In this document: piece by piece, positions 31,182-42,351 of the stretch
Position numbering within the stretch: the first letter of the stretch is position 1
How the letters are laid out: each line of letters opens with the position of its first letter
Origin: Drosophila miranda
Taxonomy: Eukaryota; Arthropoda; Insecta; Diptera; Drosophilidae
Assembly: GCF_003369915.1 (NCBI RefSeq)
Contig: NW_022881603.1
Coordinates: forward strand, 34,159,522 to 34,223,521
Length of the DNA stretch: 64,000 nt
Reading direction: 5' to 3'
Notes under the pieces: model-generated
What the model was told of the DNA's origin: nothing
The model's input: the letters and a program-made list of their open reading frames with translations, nothing else
Database searches by the model: none
Made by a program: the position numbers and the translations under genes

Positions 31182-34100
31182 GGCAGCATGCGCTGCTCTA
31201 CTGCTCCACCTGGCCAAGGATGGAGCCGACATAGTCCTCATTCAGGAGCCCTGGATCCTCGGAAACAGGGTCTCCGGTCTGAGGACTTCTGACTACAAGC
31301 TATATGTAGCTGAAACCGCAGGTAAAATTCGTACCTGCATTCTTGCAAAAAGAGAGTTGCACCTATTTTTGCTCCCAAATTTCAGCAATGAAGACCACAC
31401 CGCAGTGAGCCTCGAAGGCCAGGAGCGCTCACTGAGGATCTGCTCCGCATACATGGGGCATGAACAACCAGACCCCCCTCCACACGCGCCTCTCCGGGCT
31501 CTAATCGCAGACTGCTCGGCCAAGGACATCGGCCTAATTGTGGGGTGCGATGCCAATGCACATCACTGTCAGTGGGGAAGCACTGACACAAACGAAAGGG
31601 GTGAGTACCTTTTCAGTTACTTACTGACCACTCAGATGGTCTTACTAAACCGGGGTAGTGATCCCACCTTTATCATTAAAAACCGCAAGGAGGTCCTGGA
31701 CCTCACGCTTGCCTCTCATGAGATACAGCGTAACATTGTATCCTGGAGGGTCCTGGAAGAGCACTCCTTCTCGGACCACAGGTACGTGGAAACTGTCTTC
31801 TCCTTCTCAGTACCGAAGCCAGTCCGATTCCGAAACATCAGGCGGACAAACTGGACTCGGTACTCTGATTACCTCTGTCGTGTTCTCCCTGAGCCCCCAT
31901 CTGAGGAGGAGTTCTCCACGGAGGCCACGACTCGTCTTCTTAAGATCTTTACCGACGCCTGCAATAAGGCGCTCGACAAAGCATGCCCCTCTGGCAAGAA
32001 CAGAGGCCGGAAGAAACCTGAATGGTGGAATCCGAAACTGGGTGAACTCCGGAAAGCCTCCCGGAGACTCTTCAATAAAGCTAAGGCTGAAAACGTTGAG
32101 CAAAACTGGGCCGAATACAAGGCCAGTCTGTCAACCTACAACAAAGAACTTAGAAAAGCCAAACGCGCCTCCTGGCGTAAGTTCTGCAGCGAAATCGAGA
32201 GTAACTCAGAAGCCTCACGCTTGCGCAGAGTTCTCTCGAAGACAACACCCACCCTGGGCTACTTGAAGAACACCGACCAGTCGTGGACTACGTCCAGCGA
32301 GGAGTCGCTAAATCTTCTCCTAAATACCCACTTCCCTGGCTGCGATGAAAACAGACCCAACTACCTCGCGCCTCCTTCTGTCGCCTCAAATGCCATCTTG
32401 GGACTGCTAAGCCAGGAAAACATTTCCTGGGCGATCAGAAGCTTTAAACCCTACAAGTCCGCGGGGCCAGACGGCATTTTCCCTGCCCAACTGATTCACG
32501 CGGGACATAAAGCCATTAACTGGCTCAAAATAATTTACGAGGGAATCTTCTCCCACGGGTGCATTCCTGACACCTGGCTTCAGACCAAAGTCGTATTCAT
32601 ACCCAAGGCAGGCAAGCCATCGCACACTGCCCCAAAAGATTTCAGACCCATAAGTCTATCGTCTTTTCTTCTAAAGGCGATGGAGCGGCTCCTGGGGCTG
32701 CATCTAACGGCGTGCATTCCGTCCAGTCTGATCTCAGACTCCCAGCATGCCTATCGGAAGGGAAGATCCACCGAAACGGCCCTACACTCGATCACATCGA
32801 TCATCGAAGCATCCCTTAATTTTAAGGAGTACACCCTAGTAGCCTTCCTCGACATAGAAGGCGCTTTTAACAACATCCTTCCGACCGCCATCACGGGCGC
32901 ACTGACGGATCTGGGCGTTGACTCCAGGACGGTGAGCCTGATCGATCAGATGCTACAATGCAGGACGGTTGAGGCATCACTGGGGACGTCAACGTGTACC
33001 AGATTTGTCAGCAGAGGCACACCGCAGGGCGGAGTCCTCTCGCCCCTCCTATGGAACGTGGCAGTGAACACACTGCTGCGGGAGATAGAGGGGGGTGGCT
33101 GCCGTGTGGTGGCGTACGCGGACGATGTTGCCATAGCATTCTCCGGAAAATTTCCGCAGACATTGTGTGAGTGCATGACAAGTACTCTCACGAAAATGTC
33201 GAAATGGGCAGACAAATGCGGGTTAGGCGTCAACCCGTCTAAAACGGAACTGGTGCTTTTCACTAGGAAGTACAAAGTTCCGGTACTGATTCCCCCAAGA
33301 CTATGTGGGGAAACGCTAGTCTTCAGCAACAACGCCAAGTATCTTGGCCTAATCCTCGATAGAAAGCTCGATTGGAAATTGAGCATAGAGGATAGAGTAA
33401 AGAAGGCCACAGTGGCCCTCTATACCTGCAGGAAAGCCATCGGACTAAAATGGGGAATGACCCCCTATATAGTTCGGTGGCTTTACACCGCCATCATACG
33501 ACCAATCATGCTCTATGGAGTGGTGGTATGGTGGCCAGCCTTGGACAGAAGGACATGCCTCAATAAACTCAGCAGAGTTCAACGCATGGCAGAGCTATGC
33601 ATAACTGGCGGGCTACGCACTACTCCAGGGGAAGCCCTGGATACTGTGCTGGACCTCCTCCCTGTGGATCTCATGGGAAAGAAGGTGGCAACACTTTCCG
33701 CCCTCAGAATGAGAGAAGCCAGACTGTGGAAAGCATCCGCGGTTGGGCACTCGGGAATCCTGATGAGACTCCCGCAATTACCAGAGAGGACAGATTACTG
33801 TATCCCCAGTGATCACCTCTCGACGCCCTTCCAGGTATCAATCCCATCTAGGGAGGACTGGGAGATGGGCGAACCAGGACCTGCAAATGCGGTCCACTTC
33901 TACACTGATGGCTCAAAGCTAGACGGCCGCGTGGGAGGCGGAGTCTACTGCAGCGAGCTGAACATCAGTCATTGCTTCAGGCTCCCGGATCACTGTAGTG
34001 TGTTCCAATCGGAGGTTGAAGCCATCAAGGAGGCCATTTCGATTGTCTCCAAATTACTTCTAGATACGCACTTAGTGTGCGTCTTCTCGGACAGCCAAGC

Positions 34101-34737
34101 AGCTATCAAAGCTCTAGGCTCAATATCGTCGAACTCAGCGACTGTAAATGACTGCCGCAGGTCTCTGCACGAGATCGCAGAGCAGTTAGATCTCTTCCTT
34201 ATATGGGTCCCCGGCCACAGGGACATCGAGGGGAATGACGCCGCCGACGAGCTAGCCAGGCAGGGTACTACGATTCCTCTCCTACCGGAGAGGGAGCAAG
34301 TAGCGATGCCCTTGGCTACCTGCAGGCTCCTAACGCACGAATTGTTCGAGCAAAATGCCAATAGGAGATGGCAGCAAACCGTTTCCTGTAAAGTCTCAAG
34401 ATTGATATGGCCATATCGATCGAAGAAGCGCTCAGCAGAGCTGTATAAACTCAGCAGAGCACAGTGCTCTGCAGTTACTAGAGCCATTACGGGACACTGG
34501 CAGATCGGCACTCACGCGTCTAGACTGTCAATCCCTCATAACGACTTCTGCAGGAGTTGTCGCGACGAGGAGGAGGAGGAATCGGTCCCCCACTTCTTCT
34601 GCCACTGCCCAGCCCTTGGAAATCGTCGTCTTCGTATTCTCGGGGCCGCTTTCCTCACGGACATTTCGGACCTGTCCGTAATCAAACCAGGGGCCTTGTC
34701 CAAATACATCCAAGCCACCGGATGGGACTGCCCTTAA
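31141..34737 (+). CDS. LOA LINE ORF2 (endonuclease-RT-RNase H)
   Basis: An uninterrupted 1,198-codon frame. Residues 1-230 are an APE-type endonuclease (LLQINLHHCKAA, IQEPWILG, GCDANAHHCQW, DLTLAS, SDHRYVET). RT blocks follow: YKSAGPDGIFPAQL, DFRPISLSSFLLKAMERL, HAYRKGRSTETAL, AFLDIEGAFNNI, GTPQGGVLSPLLWN, VVAYADDVAIAF and NAKYLGLILDRKLDW. The RNase H domain has its acidic set in HFYTDGSKLDG, EVEAIKEAI, FSDSQAAIKAL and GNDAADELAR. A C-terminal Cys/His cluster (CRSCRDEEEE...HFFCHC) ends the protein. All catalytic residues are present. Confidence 0.92.
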   Translation: MSLTLLQINLHHCKAACAALLLHLAKDGADIVLIQEPWILGNRVSGLRTSDYKLYVAETAGKIRTCILAKRELHLFLLPNFSNEDHTAVSLEGQERSLRICSAYMGHEQPDPPPHAPLRALIADCSAKDIGLIVGCDANAHHCQWGSTDTNERGEYLFSYLLTTQMVLLNRGSDPTFIIKNRKEVLDLTLASHEIQRNIVSWRVLEEHSFSDHRYVETVFSFSVPKPVRFRNIRRTNWTRYSDYLCRVLPEPPSEEEFSTEATTRLLKIFTDACNKALDKACPSGKNRGRKKPEWWNPKLGELRKASRRLFNKAKAENVEQNWAEYKASLSTYNKELRKAKRASWRKFCSEIESNSEASRLRRVLSKTTPTLGYLKNTDQSWTTSSEESLNLLLNTHFPGCDENRPNYLAPPSVASNAILGLLSQENISWAIRSFKPYKSAGPDGIFPAQLIHAGHKAINWLKIIYEGIFSHGCIPDTWLQTKVVFIPKAGKPSHTAPKDFRPISLSSFLLKAMERLLGLHLTACIPSSLISDSQHAYRKGRSTETALHSITSIIEASLNFKEYTLVAFLDIEGAFNNILPTAITGALTDLGVDSRTVSLIDQMLQCRTVEASLGTSTCTRFVSRGTPQGGVLSPLLWNVAVNTLLREIEGGGCRVVAYADDVAIAFSGKFPQTLCECMTSTLTKMSKWADKCGLGVNPSKTELVLFTRKYKVPVLIPPRLCGETLVFSNNAKYLGLILDRKLDWKLSIEDRVKKATVALYTCRKAIGLKWGMTPYIVRWLYTAIIRPIMLYGVVVWWPALDRRTCLNKLSRVQRMAELCITGGLRTTPGEALDTVLDLLPVDLMGKKVATLSALRMREARLWKASAVGHSGILMRLPQLPERTDYCIPSDHLSTPFQVSIPSREDWEMGEPGPANAVHFYTDGSKLDGRVGGGVYCSELNISHCFRLPDHCSVFQSEVEAIKEAISIVSKLLLDTHLVCVFSDSQAAIKALGSISSNSATVNDCRRSLHEIAEQLDLFLIWVPGHRDIEGNDAADELARQGTTIPLLPEREQVAMPLATCRLLTHELFEQNANRRWQQTVSCKVSRLIWPYRSKKRSAELYKLSRAQCSAVTRAITGHWQIGTHASRLSIPHNDFCRSCRDEEEEESVPHFFCHCPALGNRRLRILGAAFLTDISDLSVIKPGALSKYIQATGWDCP

Positions 34738-34870
34738 CCTGCAGTAGTATGCTCTCACGGTTCGGGCAACGCGAAGGGGCACATGCCCATGCGGCAACAC
34801 AACGGACCTTTTATAGGTCCAAGTGAGCTTGGGGGCGGGAGGCTCTTATCCCCCCCCCTCCCGGCTACCG

Positions 34871-34892
34871 CCTTAACCTAACCTAACCTAAC
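34871..34892 (+). repeat. TAACC-repeat tail of the LOA LINE
   Basis: Three to four TAACC units follow the 3' UTR and run into the target duplication, whose first bases (TAAC) continue the pattern. Pentamer tails rather than poly-A are usual for LOA-type LINEs. In the other strand the units read GGTTA, the same permutation class as the TTAGG repeat of insect telomeres. Confidence 0.8.
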
Positions 34893-35928
34893 GTCCAGAA
34901 GGAATCGTTTCCGACCCCATAAAGTATATATATTCTTGATCAGCATCAATAGCCGAGTCGATTAAGCCCTGTCTGTCTGTCCGTCCGTCCGTCCGTCCGT
35001 CCGTCCCCTTCAGCGCCTAGTGCGCAAAGACTATAAGAGCTAGAGCAACGATGTTTTGGATCCAGACATCTGTGATATGTCACTGCTACAAAAATATTTC
35101 AAAACTTTGCCCCGGCCACTTCCGCCCCCACAAAGGACGAAAATCTGTGGCATCCACATTTTTAAAGATACGATAAAACCAAAAATGCAGAATTATAGAG
35201 GATGACTATATGTTCTAGAGTGTAAAATCTCAACCAGATCGTATAATTATTATAGCCAGAATCAAGAAAACAATTTCATTCTTTCTCGCTCTGTCTCTCT
35301 CTAACACACAGGTTTCATGGTCGGTTTTGCCAATTGCAAAATATGAGTTCAAGGATCTCAGAACCTATAAGAGCCAGAGCAACCAAATTTGGTATCCACA
35401 CTCCTGTGATATCGGACCTTGACCGTTTCGTGTCTAAATTTCGCCACACCCCCTTCCGCCCCCGCAAAGGACGAAAATCTGGGGCATCCACAAATCTCAG
35501 AGACTATTAAGGCTAGAGTAACCAAATTTGGTATCCGCACTCCTGTTAGATCTCACTATAAAACGTATATCTCAGAATTTCGCCCCACCCCTTCCGCCAC
35601 CACAAAGAACGAAAATCTGTTGCATCCACAATATTGTACATTCGAGAAAACTAAAAATGCAGAATCATAGATAATGACTATATCTATCAGATTGCTGAAT
35701 CTGGATCATATCGGATTATTTTTGTAGCCAAAAGCAAGAAATCAATTTGCAGTGGCCACGCAGCGCCCGACGTCACGCTCAGACTGATTTTCTGTCTCTC
35801 TCGCACGCACTCTTTGTCGTGTGGTTCAATATTAGCGGCGTCTGCCGCAGGAGAGCCATACTGACTTAGTATCGGGTATAACTGTAGAGTTGCGGTGTCC
35901 GCAGCAACTCACAACGTTCCACCTCGTT

Positions 35929-36742
35929 TTTATTAGTTTTAATTCCGACATCACTCTTGGTGCATAGCCTGGTAACGAAATAATACCAGCCTTGAAGAAA
36001 TCCTTGCAAATCCGTGTGTGGCCGGGTTTCCAAACGGTTCAACTGATTTGTATGAAATTTCTTTCCAAAAAAGTTAATTTGGCCCTTTTATCGAACGTTC
36101 CGGACGTGTAGAATGGAATGGAATCGTATTCCAAAAGATATTTTTAAGAATTTGATTGAGAGCATTGCAGACCATATTAAAAAAGTAATATCTAATAATT
36201 GTCTATGTACACACCATTGGTATTTAGTTTCTTTTAAATAACTTAAGGCTTCGATTTAAAGAAAACAAAATTATAAGGTGTCCAAATACATATATAGGAG
36301 AGAGAAAGACAGAAAAAAGTCGAAAAAAAAGATGGATACAAATTTGAATTGATAGACAAAACGATGGAAAGACAAAGGAAACTCGCCTCTATCACTAAAA
36401 CTGTATTACATATAAAAACGATTGCTCGAAAAACCAATTCCATGTTGTTTTTGAAAATAGCTCAACATAATTGTATAAATTGAATAACAATTAAAAATAA
36501 ATAAAATTGCATAACAGAACATAATTTTCCAGGCATGCCAATATTCTATAGAATTATAAACTTTTTGTATTCTTGAGATAGATTGGAAAGCCATATAACT
36601 TGATCTTAACTATGGCCTTTTTACAAGTTTAATTCAAGAGTCTGAGACTGCAACACTAACTCGACAAAACTCAATTAACAAACAAAATACAAGACTGGCT
36701 GGAAAATCAAACTATACTTAAATGAAAACTAAATATAATAAA
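35929..36742. other. 814-base non-repeat island between inverted DINE-1 copies
   Basis: AT-rich sequence flanked by copy 7 (forward) and copy 8 (reverse). No open frame longer than about 66 codons and no recognised exon. It may be intergenic host DNA or the remnant of an unknown element. Confidence 0.4.
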
Positions 36743-37864
36743 AACGAGGTGGAACGTTGTGAGTTGCTGCGGACACCGCAACTCTACAGTTTTACCCGAT
36801 ACTGAGTCAGTATGGCTCTCTCCGGCAGACGCCGCTAGTATTGAACGACACGACAAAGAGTGCGTGCGAGAGAGAGAAAATCAGTCTGAGCGTGACGTCG
36901 GGGGCTGCGTAGCCAGTGCAAATTGATTTGTTCCTTTTGGCTACAAAAATGATCCGATCTGATCCAGATTCAGCAATCTGATAGATATGGTCATTATCTA
37001 TGATTCTGCGTTTTTAGTTTTCTCGAATGTGCAATATTGTGGATGCAACAGATTTTCGTCCTTTGTGGGGGCGAAAGAGGGTGGGTCGAAATTCTGAGAT
37101 AAACGTTTTTTAGTGAGATCTAACAGAAGTGCGGATACCAAATTTGGTTACTCTAGCCTTAATAGTCTCTGAGATTTGTGGATCTAGGATGCCCCAGATT
37201 TTCGTCCTTTGCGGGGGCGTAAGGGGGTGTGGCGAAATTTGGACACGAAACGGTCAAGGTCCGATATCACAGGAGTGTGGATACCAAATTTGGTTGCTCT
37301 GGCTCTTATAGGTTCTGAGATCCTTGAACTCATATTTTGCAATTGGCAAAACCGACTATGAAACCTGTGTGTTAGAGAGAGACAGAGCGAGAAAGAATGA
37401 AATTGTTTTCTTGATTCTGGCTATAATAATTATACGATCTGGTTGAGATTTTACACTCTAGAACATATAGTCATCCTCTATAATTCTGCATTTTTGGTTT
37501 TATCGTATCTTTAAAAATGTGGATGCCACAGATTTTCGTCCTTTGTGGGGGCGGAAGTGGCCGGGGCAAAGTTTTGAAATATTTTTGTAGCAGTGACATA
37601 TCACAGATGTCTGGATCCAAAACATCGTTGCTCTAGCTCTTATAGTCTTTGAGCACTAGGCGCTGAAGGGGACGGACGGACGGACGGACGGACGGACGGA
37701 CGGACGGACAGACAGACAGGGCTTAATCGACTCGGCTATTGATGCTGATCAAGAATATATATATACTTTATGGGGTCGGAAACGATTCCTTCTGGACGTT
37801 ACACACATCCACTTTTACCACAAATCTGATATACCCCAATACTCATTTTGAGTATCGGGTATAA
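36743..37864 (-). mobile_element. DINE-1/ISY-like copy 8
   Basis: A full-length reverse copy, ending about 250 bases upstream of the orcokinin TATA box. With copy 7 it makes an inverted pair about 1 kb per arm around an 814-base loop. It shares close variants with copy 9 (for example the GGCCGGGGCAAAG block and the long GGAC run). Confidence 0.85.
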
Positions 37865-38109
37865 TGAGCATATGGTTTGAATGCACGTATGTTTGCTAAA
37901 ATCTTGACACCACTACTGTTCTGTTTGTTGGAGTATTTACCACAAATTATTTGAAATATGGTGCTAGTGACGCATTAAGAGCATAAAGGAAACCGCACAC
38001 AACTAAGCTGTTAATAGTGGGTGCGTTTACATGGGGCTCCTAGCGGTCGGAAGCTATCGTTACTTTGTGTGTTTCCCTCACCCTGCTTTAATCTGCGGAC
38101 AAAACACAG

Positions 38110-38145
38110 TATAAAACGAACACCGGACTGACTGAATCGCACAGT
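38110..38145 (+). promoter_or_regulatory. TATA box and initiator of the orcokinin gene
   Basis: TATAAAA (38110-38116) lies 31 bases before an initiator-like CACAGT (A at 38141), 40 bases upstream of the first in-frame ATG (38181). The spacing is standard for a Drosophila TATA promoter and suits a tissue-specific neuropeptide gene. The 245 bases before it (37865-38109) hold no exon. Confidence 0.6.
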
Positions 38146-39308
38146 CTTTCTTCACACTCCAAGGAGTATTGTTTCATCATATGAAGTTTCGTCGGACTAG
38201 GTCTTTAATTGATAATATGAATCTGCTCGTTGTGTTGTTGGTTGTAACAACGGTTTTAAACTTTATAAGAGCAGCCCCCAGCGTGGTATGTATTTTAAAT
38301 TGTTCAGTCTGAATACATAAACGTTAAACTATTATAATAGAAAAATATATATTAGTTACTGTTAGTATGTACTCGCTCAATCGTAGACATAAGGACAAAG
38401 AAAGTTTTTTTTTCGGCCGAAAAAATAAGTATGAAATAATCTTTAAAATTGCTTAAATTATTTATTTCAGGACCTAAGTAATGACGAATTGATGGATGGA
38501 AAATATCTCTGTGAAGGTAAGAGGAATGCGTATTATACTTAGCTCTGTCTGATATTTACAATATACTCTTACATACATATACATAAGTATGTACATACAA
38601 CAACTTACATTGATAATTTCTATTGATTTACATATTTAAATTTTACTCCATCCTAAAAAATGTATATGATTTTATTTGAAATGGCCAGACTGTTGATATG
38701 TAATTAATTATTTTTGGATTATTTATTAAATTTTCGTCCGATCAGCCTCATAAGCGATGATATTTCTACCACTTCACCTTTTATAAATGAATTTTACAAC
38801 AGTTTCTTAAGAAGCATCTTGCTTACAAAAAATAGGAACATTGAAACTCTGTCTGAAAGGATGTCGCGAGCAATGTCCAAGCGTAATTTAGACAGCATTG
38901 GTGGAGGACATCTATTCAAGAGGAGTGATAGTAGCAGGCTTCTAAGTAGTGTTGGGTCGTTCATGAACGAACGAACAAAAATGAACTATTCATGGAAGTG
39001 AACGAACTGAATAAGTTCATCTAATTCGTTCTATTTCGTTCATCGTTCTTTTTTGTTCATCGTTCTTTTCCGTTCGTTCTTTTTTGTTCATCGTTCTTTT
39101 TTGTTCACCTGTCGTTCTTTTTTGTTCATCCTTCGTTTTCGTTCATTTTTGTTCCTCATGTTCGCTATGTTTGAGCTGGTATGTCAGCTCTTTTTGTTTT
39201 GCTCATTTCGTTTTGTTCGCTATTTTTTAGTTGGTATGGCAGCTCTTTTCACATTTTGTTGTGGCGGACTCTGCAAGAAAGTTTAAAAGAAATTTAAACT
39301 GTTTTGAA

Positions 39309-41817
39309 ATGTCGCTTAAACGTAAATTTAGTGCTTTATGGAATCACTTCGATGCCATAGATGACAAAAAGGCAAAGTGCAAGTACTGCAAGTCGGATTT
39401 GAGTATAGCCGGAGGTTCACAGAGCAATTTAACACGGCATTTGAAGTTCTCGATGAAATTGAACGACAAGGAAGTACTGAAGCCAGTTATTCTGCCGCCA
39501 CAACATCGCAGCAAAAAACGAGGGGGAACGTTGTGAGTTGCTGCGGACACCGCAACTCTACAGTTATACCCGATACTTAGTCAGTATGGCTCTTCTCTGG
39601 CAAACGCCGCTAATATTAAACGACACGACAAAGAGTGCGTGCGAGAGAGACAGAAAATCAGTCTGAGCGTGACGTCGGGCGCTGCGTAGCCAGTGCAAAT
39701 AGATTTGTTCCTTTTGGGTATAAAAATGATCCGATCTGATCCAGATTCAGCAGTCTGATAGATATGGTATTTATCTATGATTCTGCGTTTTTAGTTTTCT
39801 CGAATCTGCAAAATGGTGGATGCAACAGATTTTTTTCCTTTGTGGGGGCGGAAGGGGGTGGGGCGAAATTCTGAGATATACGTTTTATAGTGAGATCTAA
39901 CAGAAGTGCGGATACCAAATTTGGTTACTCTAGCTTTAATAGTCTCTGAGATTTGTGGATGCCCCAGATTTTCGTCCCTTGCGGGGGCGGAAGGGGGTGT
40001 GGCGAAATTTAGACACGAAACGGTCAAGGTCCGATATCACAGGAGTGTGGATACCAAATTTGGTTGCTCTGGCTCTTATAGGTTCTGAGATCCTTGAACT
40101 CATATTTTGCAATTGGCAAAACCGACCATGAAACCTGTGTGTTAGAGAGAGACAGAGCGAGAAAGAATGAAATTGTTTTCTTGATTCTGGCTATAATAAT
40201 TATACGATCTGGTTGAGATTTTACACTCTAGAACATATAGTCATCCTCTATGATTCTGCATTTTTGGTTTTATCGTATCTTTAAAAATGTGGATGCCACA
40301 GATTTTCGTCCTTTGTGGGGGCGGAAGTGGCCGGGGCAAAGTTTTGAAATATTTTTGTAGCAGTGACATATCACAGATGTCTGGATCCAAAACATCGTTG
40401 CTCTAGCTCTTATAGTCTTTGAGCACTAGGCGCTGAAGGGGACGGACGGACGGACGGACGGACGGACGGACGGACGGACAGACAGACAGGGCTTAATCGA
40501 CTCGGCTATTGATGCTGATCAAGAATATATATATACTTTATGGGGTCGGAAACGATTCCTTCTGGACGTTACACACATCCACTTTTACCACAAATCTGAT
40601 ATACCCCAATACTCATTTTGAGTATCGGGTATAATAACTGCATTTGTTCAGAAGCCACCGACAGCGCGTAAAAGTGAGCAATTAGACAAACAGTTAGTGC
40701 GAATGATTTCCAAAGGCCATCATGCTCTCCGGATCGTGGAGGAGCCGGATTTTAAGAAGCTGATAGAGGACGTTTCAAATTGCCCTGGATATAAGTTGCC
40801 AACACGTAAAACGCTGTCTAATGTGCTACTTCCAAATATACACAGTGAGTTAATTGCCAATGTGAAAGAGAAGATAGCATCTGCATCTGGAGTTTGTCTC
40901 ACAACTGATGGATGGACATCGCTCACCAATGAGAGTTACATAGCTGTAACCGCACACTTCATAGACAAGACGAATATGGAACTATCTTCGCATATGCTAG
41001 CTTGTGAAGCGTTCGGTGAGAGGCACACAAGCCTCAATCTTTGCTCTTTTCTTCAGAGTGTTGCAGCTGATTGGAAAATTGAAGATAAAATTACTGCAAT
41101 TGCATCAGACAATGCTGCCAATATCGTATCAGCGATAAAATTGGGAAATTGGCGCCATATTCCATGCTTTGCCCACACTTTGAACATCATTGTACAGAAA
41201 GCACTGGGACCAATTGACAGTGTAAGGGTCAAAGCAAAGGCAATTGTAGAATTTTTCAATCGCAGCTCATCCGGATTCAAGAAGCTCAAAGAAATGAATA
41301 GCCAATTAAATCTTCCCGACCTTAAGCTGACACAAGATGTGCCTACACGTTGGAACTCAACATACAAAAACATGAATGCTATGAAAAAACAGTTGCAGCT
41401 CTACAATGTAAGATCGCTCAAACGGGATTGGTTGATAATGTTGCTGATGATCTGTCTTCACAAATCGAAACCGTCAAAACGTCGCCAACCAAAAGTGGCA
41501 TTTGGGACGAGTATGACAAGCAGTATAGCCAAATAACAAAGCCAAGCTGTAACACGGCTGCTGCCATTAGAGAGGTAGATAAATACCTAGCAGAAGAGAA
41601 CATCAATAGAAAGCATGACCCTTTGATCTGGTGGACACAGCGAAAAAATGTATATCCACGACTATACGAATATGCGTTGAAACGTCTTTGTTTGGTGGCC
41701 ACGTCGGTGCCATGTGAGCGCCTATTTTCTGCAGCAGGAGAAATAGTCCGCAAAAGACGAACGCTTTTGACGCCCAATAAGGTTGAAAGCCTTATGTTTT
41801 TACATAATAATATGTGA
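39309..41817 (+). pseudogene. hAT transposase (BED finger to hAT dimerisation domain), broken
   Basis: The N-terminal block (MSLKRKFSALWNHFDAI, KCKYCKSDLSIAGGSQSNLT, RHL) is a BED zinc finger. A frameshift follows near 39440, and DINE-1 copy 9 interrupts the frame at 39527. After it the catalytic part reads openly from about 40640: CLTTDGWTSLTNESYIAVTA, ITAIASDNAANIV, RHIPCFAHTLNIIVQKAL and VPTRWNSTY, with the Asp residues of the RNase H-like fold. An internal deletion and shift occur near 41405. The C-terminal hAT dimerisation domain (LIWWTQRKNVYPRLYEYALK, ATSVPCERLFSAAGEIV) ends at 41817. Confidence 0.85.
39527..40634 (-). mobile_element. DINE-1/ISY-like copy 9, inside the hAT transposase
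   Basis: Full-length reverse copy, inserted in an A-run of the transposase gene. It is nearly identical to copy 8 through the GGAC microsatellite and the GATATACCCC variant at the end, so the two derive from one recent source. Confidence 0.85.
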
Positions 41818-42351
41818 AATACTTAAAAATGGTGTGTATTTTATAGGTTTTAAAATTATAATGGACAACATAAGTAAAATTGATTATTGTTTTTCAGCCC
41901 CGACTTCTAAAACATAAAAAATGGAAAACGAGATACTTAATTGAAACTGTTGGTTGTGTCCTAACGATATCAAGTACTAAGTACGAATTAAAATAAATTT
42001 AAGAAGTTAAAACGTCAGTGCATTATTTACATATAAGCTTAAAACTAGATATGAGACTTTAAAATTGAACTAAGAACAAAAAGACCGATAAACAAAACAG
42101 GCCAAAGAACAAAAAAGAACGAACTAAAGGGACAATGAAAAAAGAACGATTAACAAAAAAGAACGATGAACAAAAAAGAACGAACGGAAAAGAACGATGA
42201 ACAAAAAAGAACGATGAACGAAAAAGAACGAATAAGATGAACAAAAAGGAACGAACTAAAAGAACGACTCAGTTCACTGCATAAAAATGAACGAACGAAC
42301 TTATTCAGTAAATTGAACGATGTTTACCCAACACTACTTCTAAGCGCCTAA

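Larger units (their letters stand above)
29256..34888 (+). mobile_element. Full-length LOA-clade LINE, apparently intact
   Basis: About 5.6 kb: a GC-rich 5' UTR (29256-29726), ORF1, a slightly overlapping ORF2 with endonuclease, RT and RNase H, a short 3' UTR and a TAACC-repeat tail. Target duplications flank it. Its base composition is clearly more GC-rich than the neighbouring host and DINE-1 sequence. C-terminal RNase H and the overlap style fit LOA-clade elements (TRIM of D. miranda and Bilbo of D. subobscura belong to this type). No lesion was found in either ORF. Confidence 0.85.
29179..35928 (+). mobile_element. DINE-1/ISY-like copy 7, split by a LOA LINE
   Basis: The left 77 bases (29179-29255) and the right part (34889-35928) make one element once the LINE is taken out. 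The LINE sits in the conserved block just upstream of the microsatellite, and a 14-base target duplication, TAACGTCCAGAAGG, marks both sides (29242-29255 and 34889-34902). Confidence 0.88.
38947..42336 (+). mobile_element. hAT DNA transposon in orcokinin, with an inserted DINE-1
   Basis: Terminal inverted repeats TAGTGTTGGGT / ACCCAACACTA and an 8-base target duplication CTTCTAAG (38939-38946 and 42337-42344) define the element exactly. The subterminal zones are unusual, with many copies of a GTTCATCGTTCTTTT-type unit at the left (about 38995-39150) and its complement at the right (about 42070-42270). A BED-finger transposase lies between them, split by DINE-1 copy 9. The transposase has frame breaks, so this copy would need help to move. 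Confidence 0.92.

Noticed and set aside
39053..39286. Phe/Arg-rich 77-codon frame near the hAT left end
   Set aside because: It is a translation of the GTTCATCGTTCTTTT-type subterminal repeats and has no counterpart at the other end.
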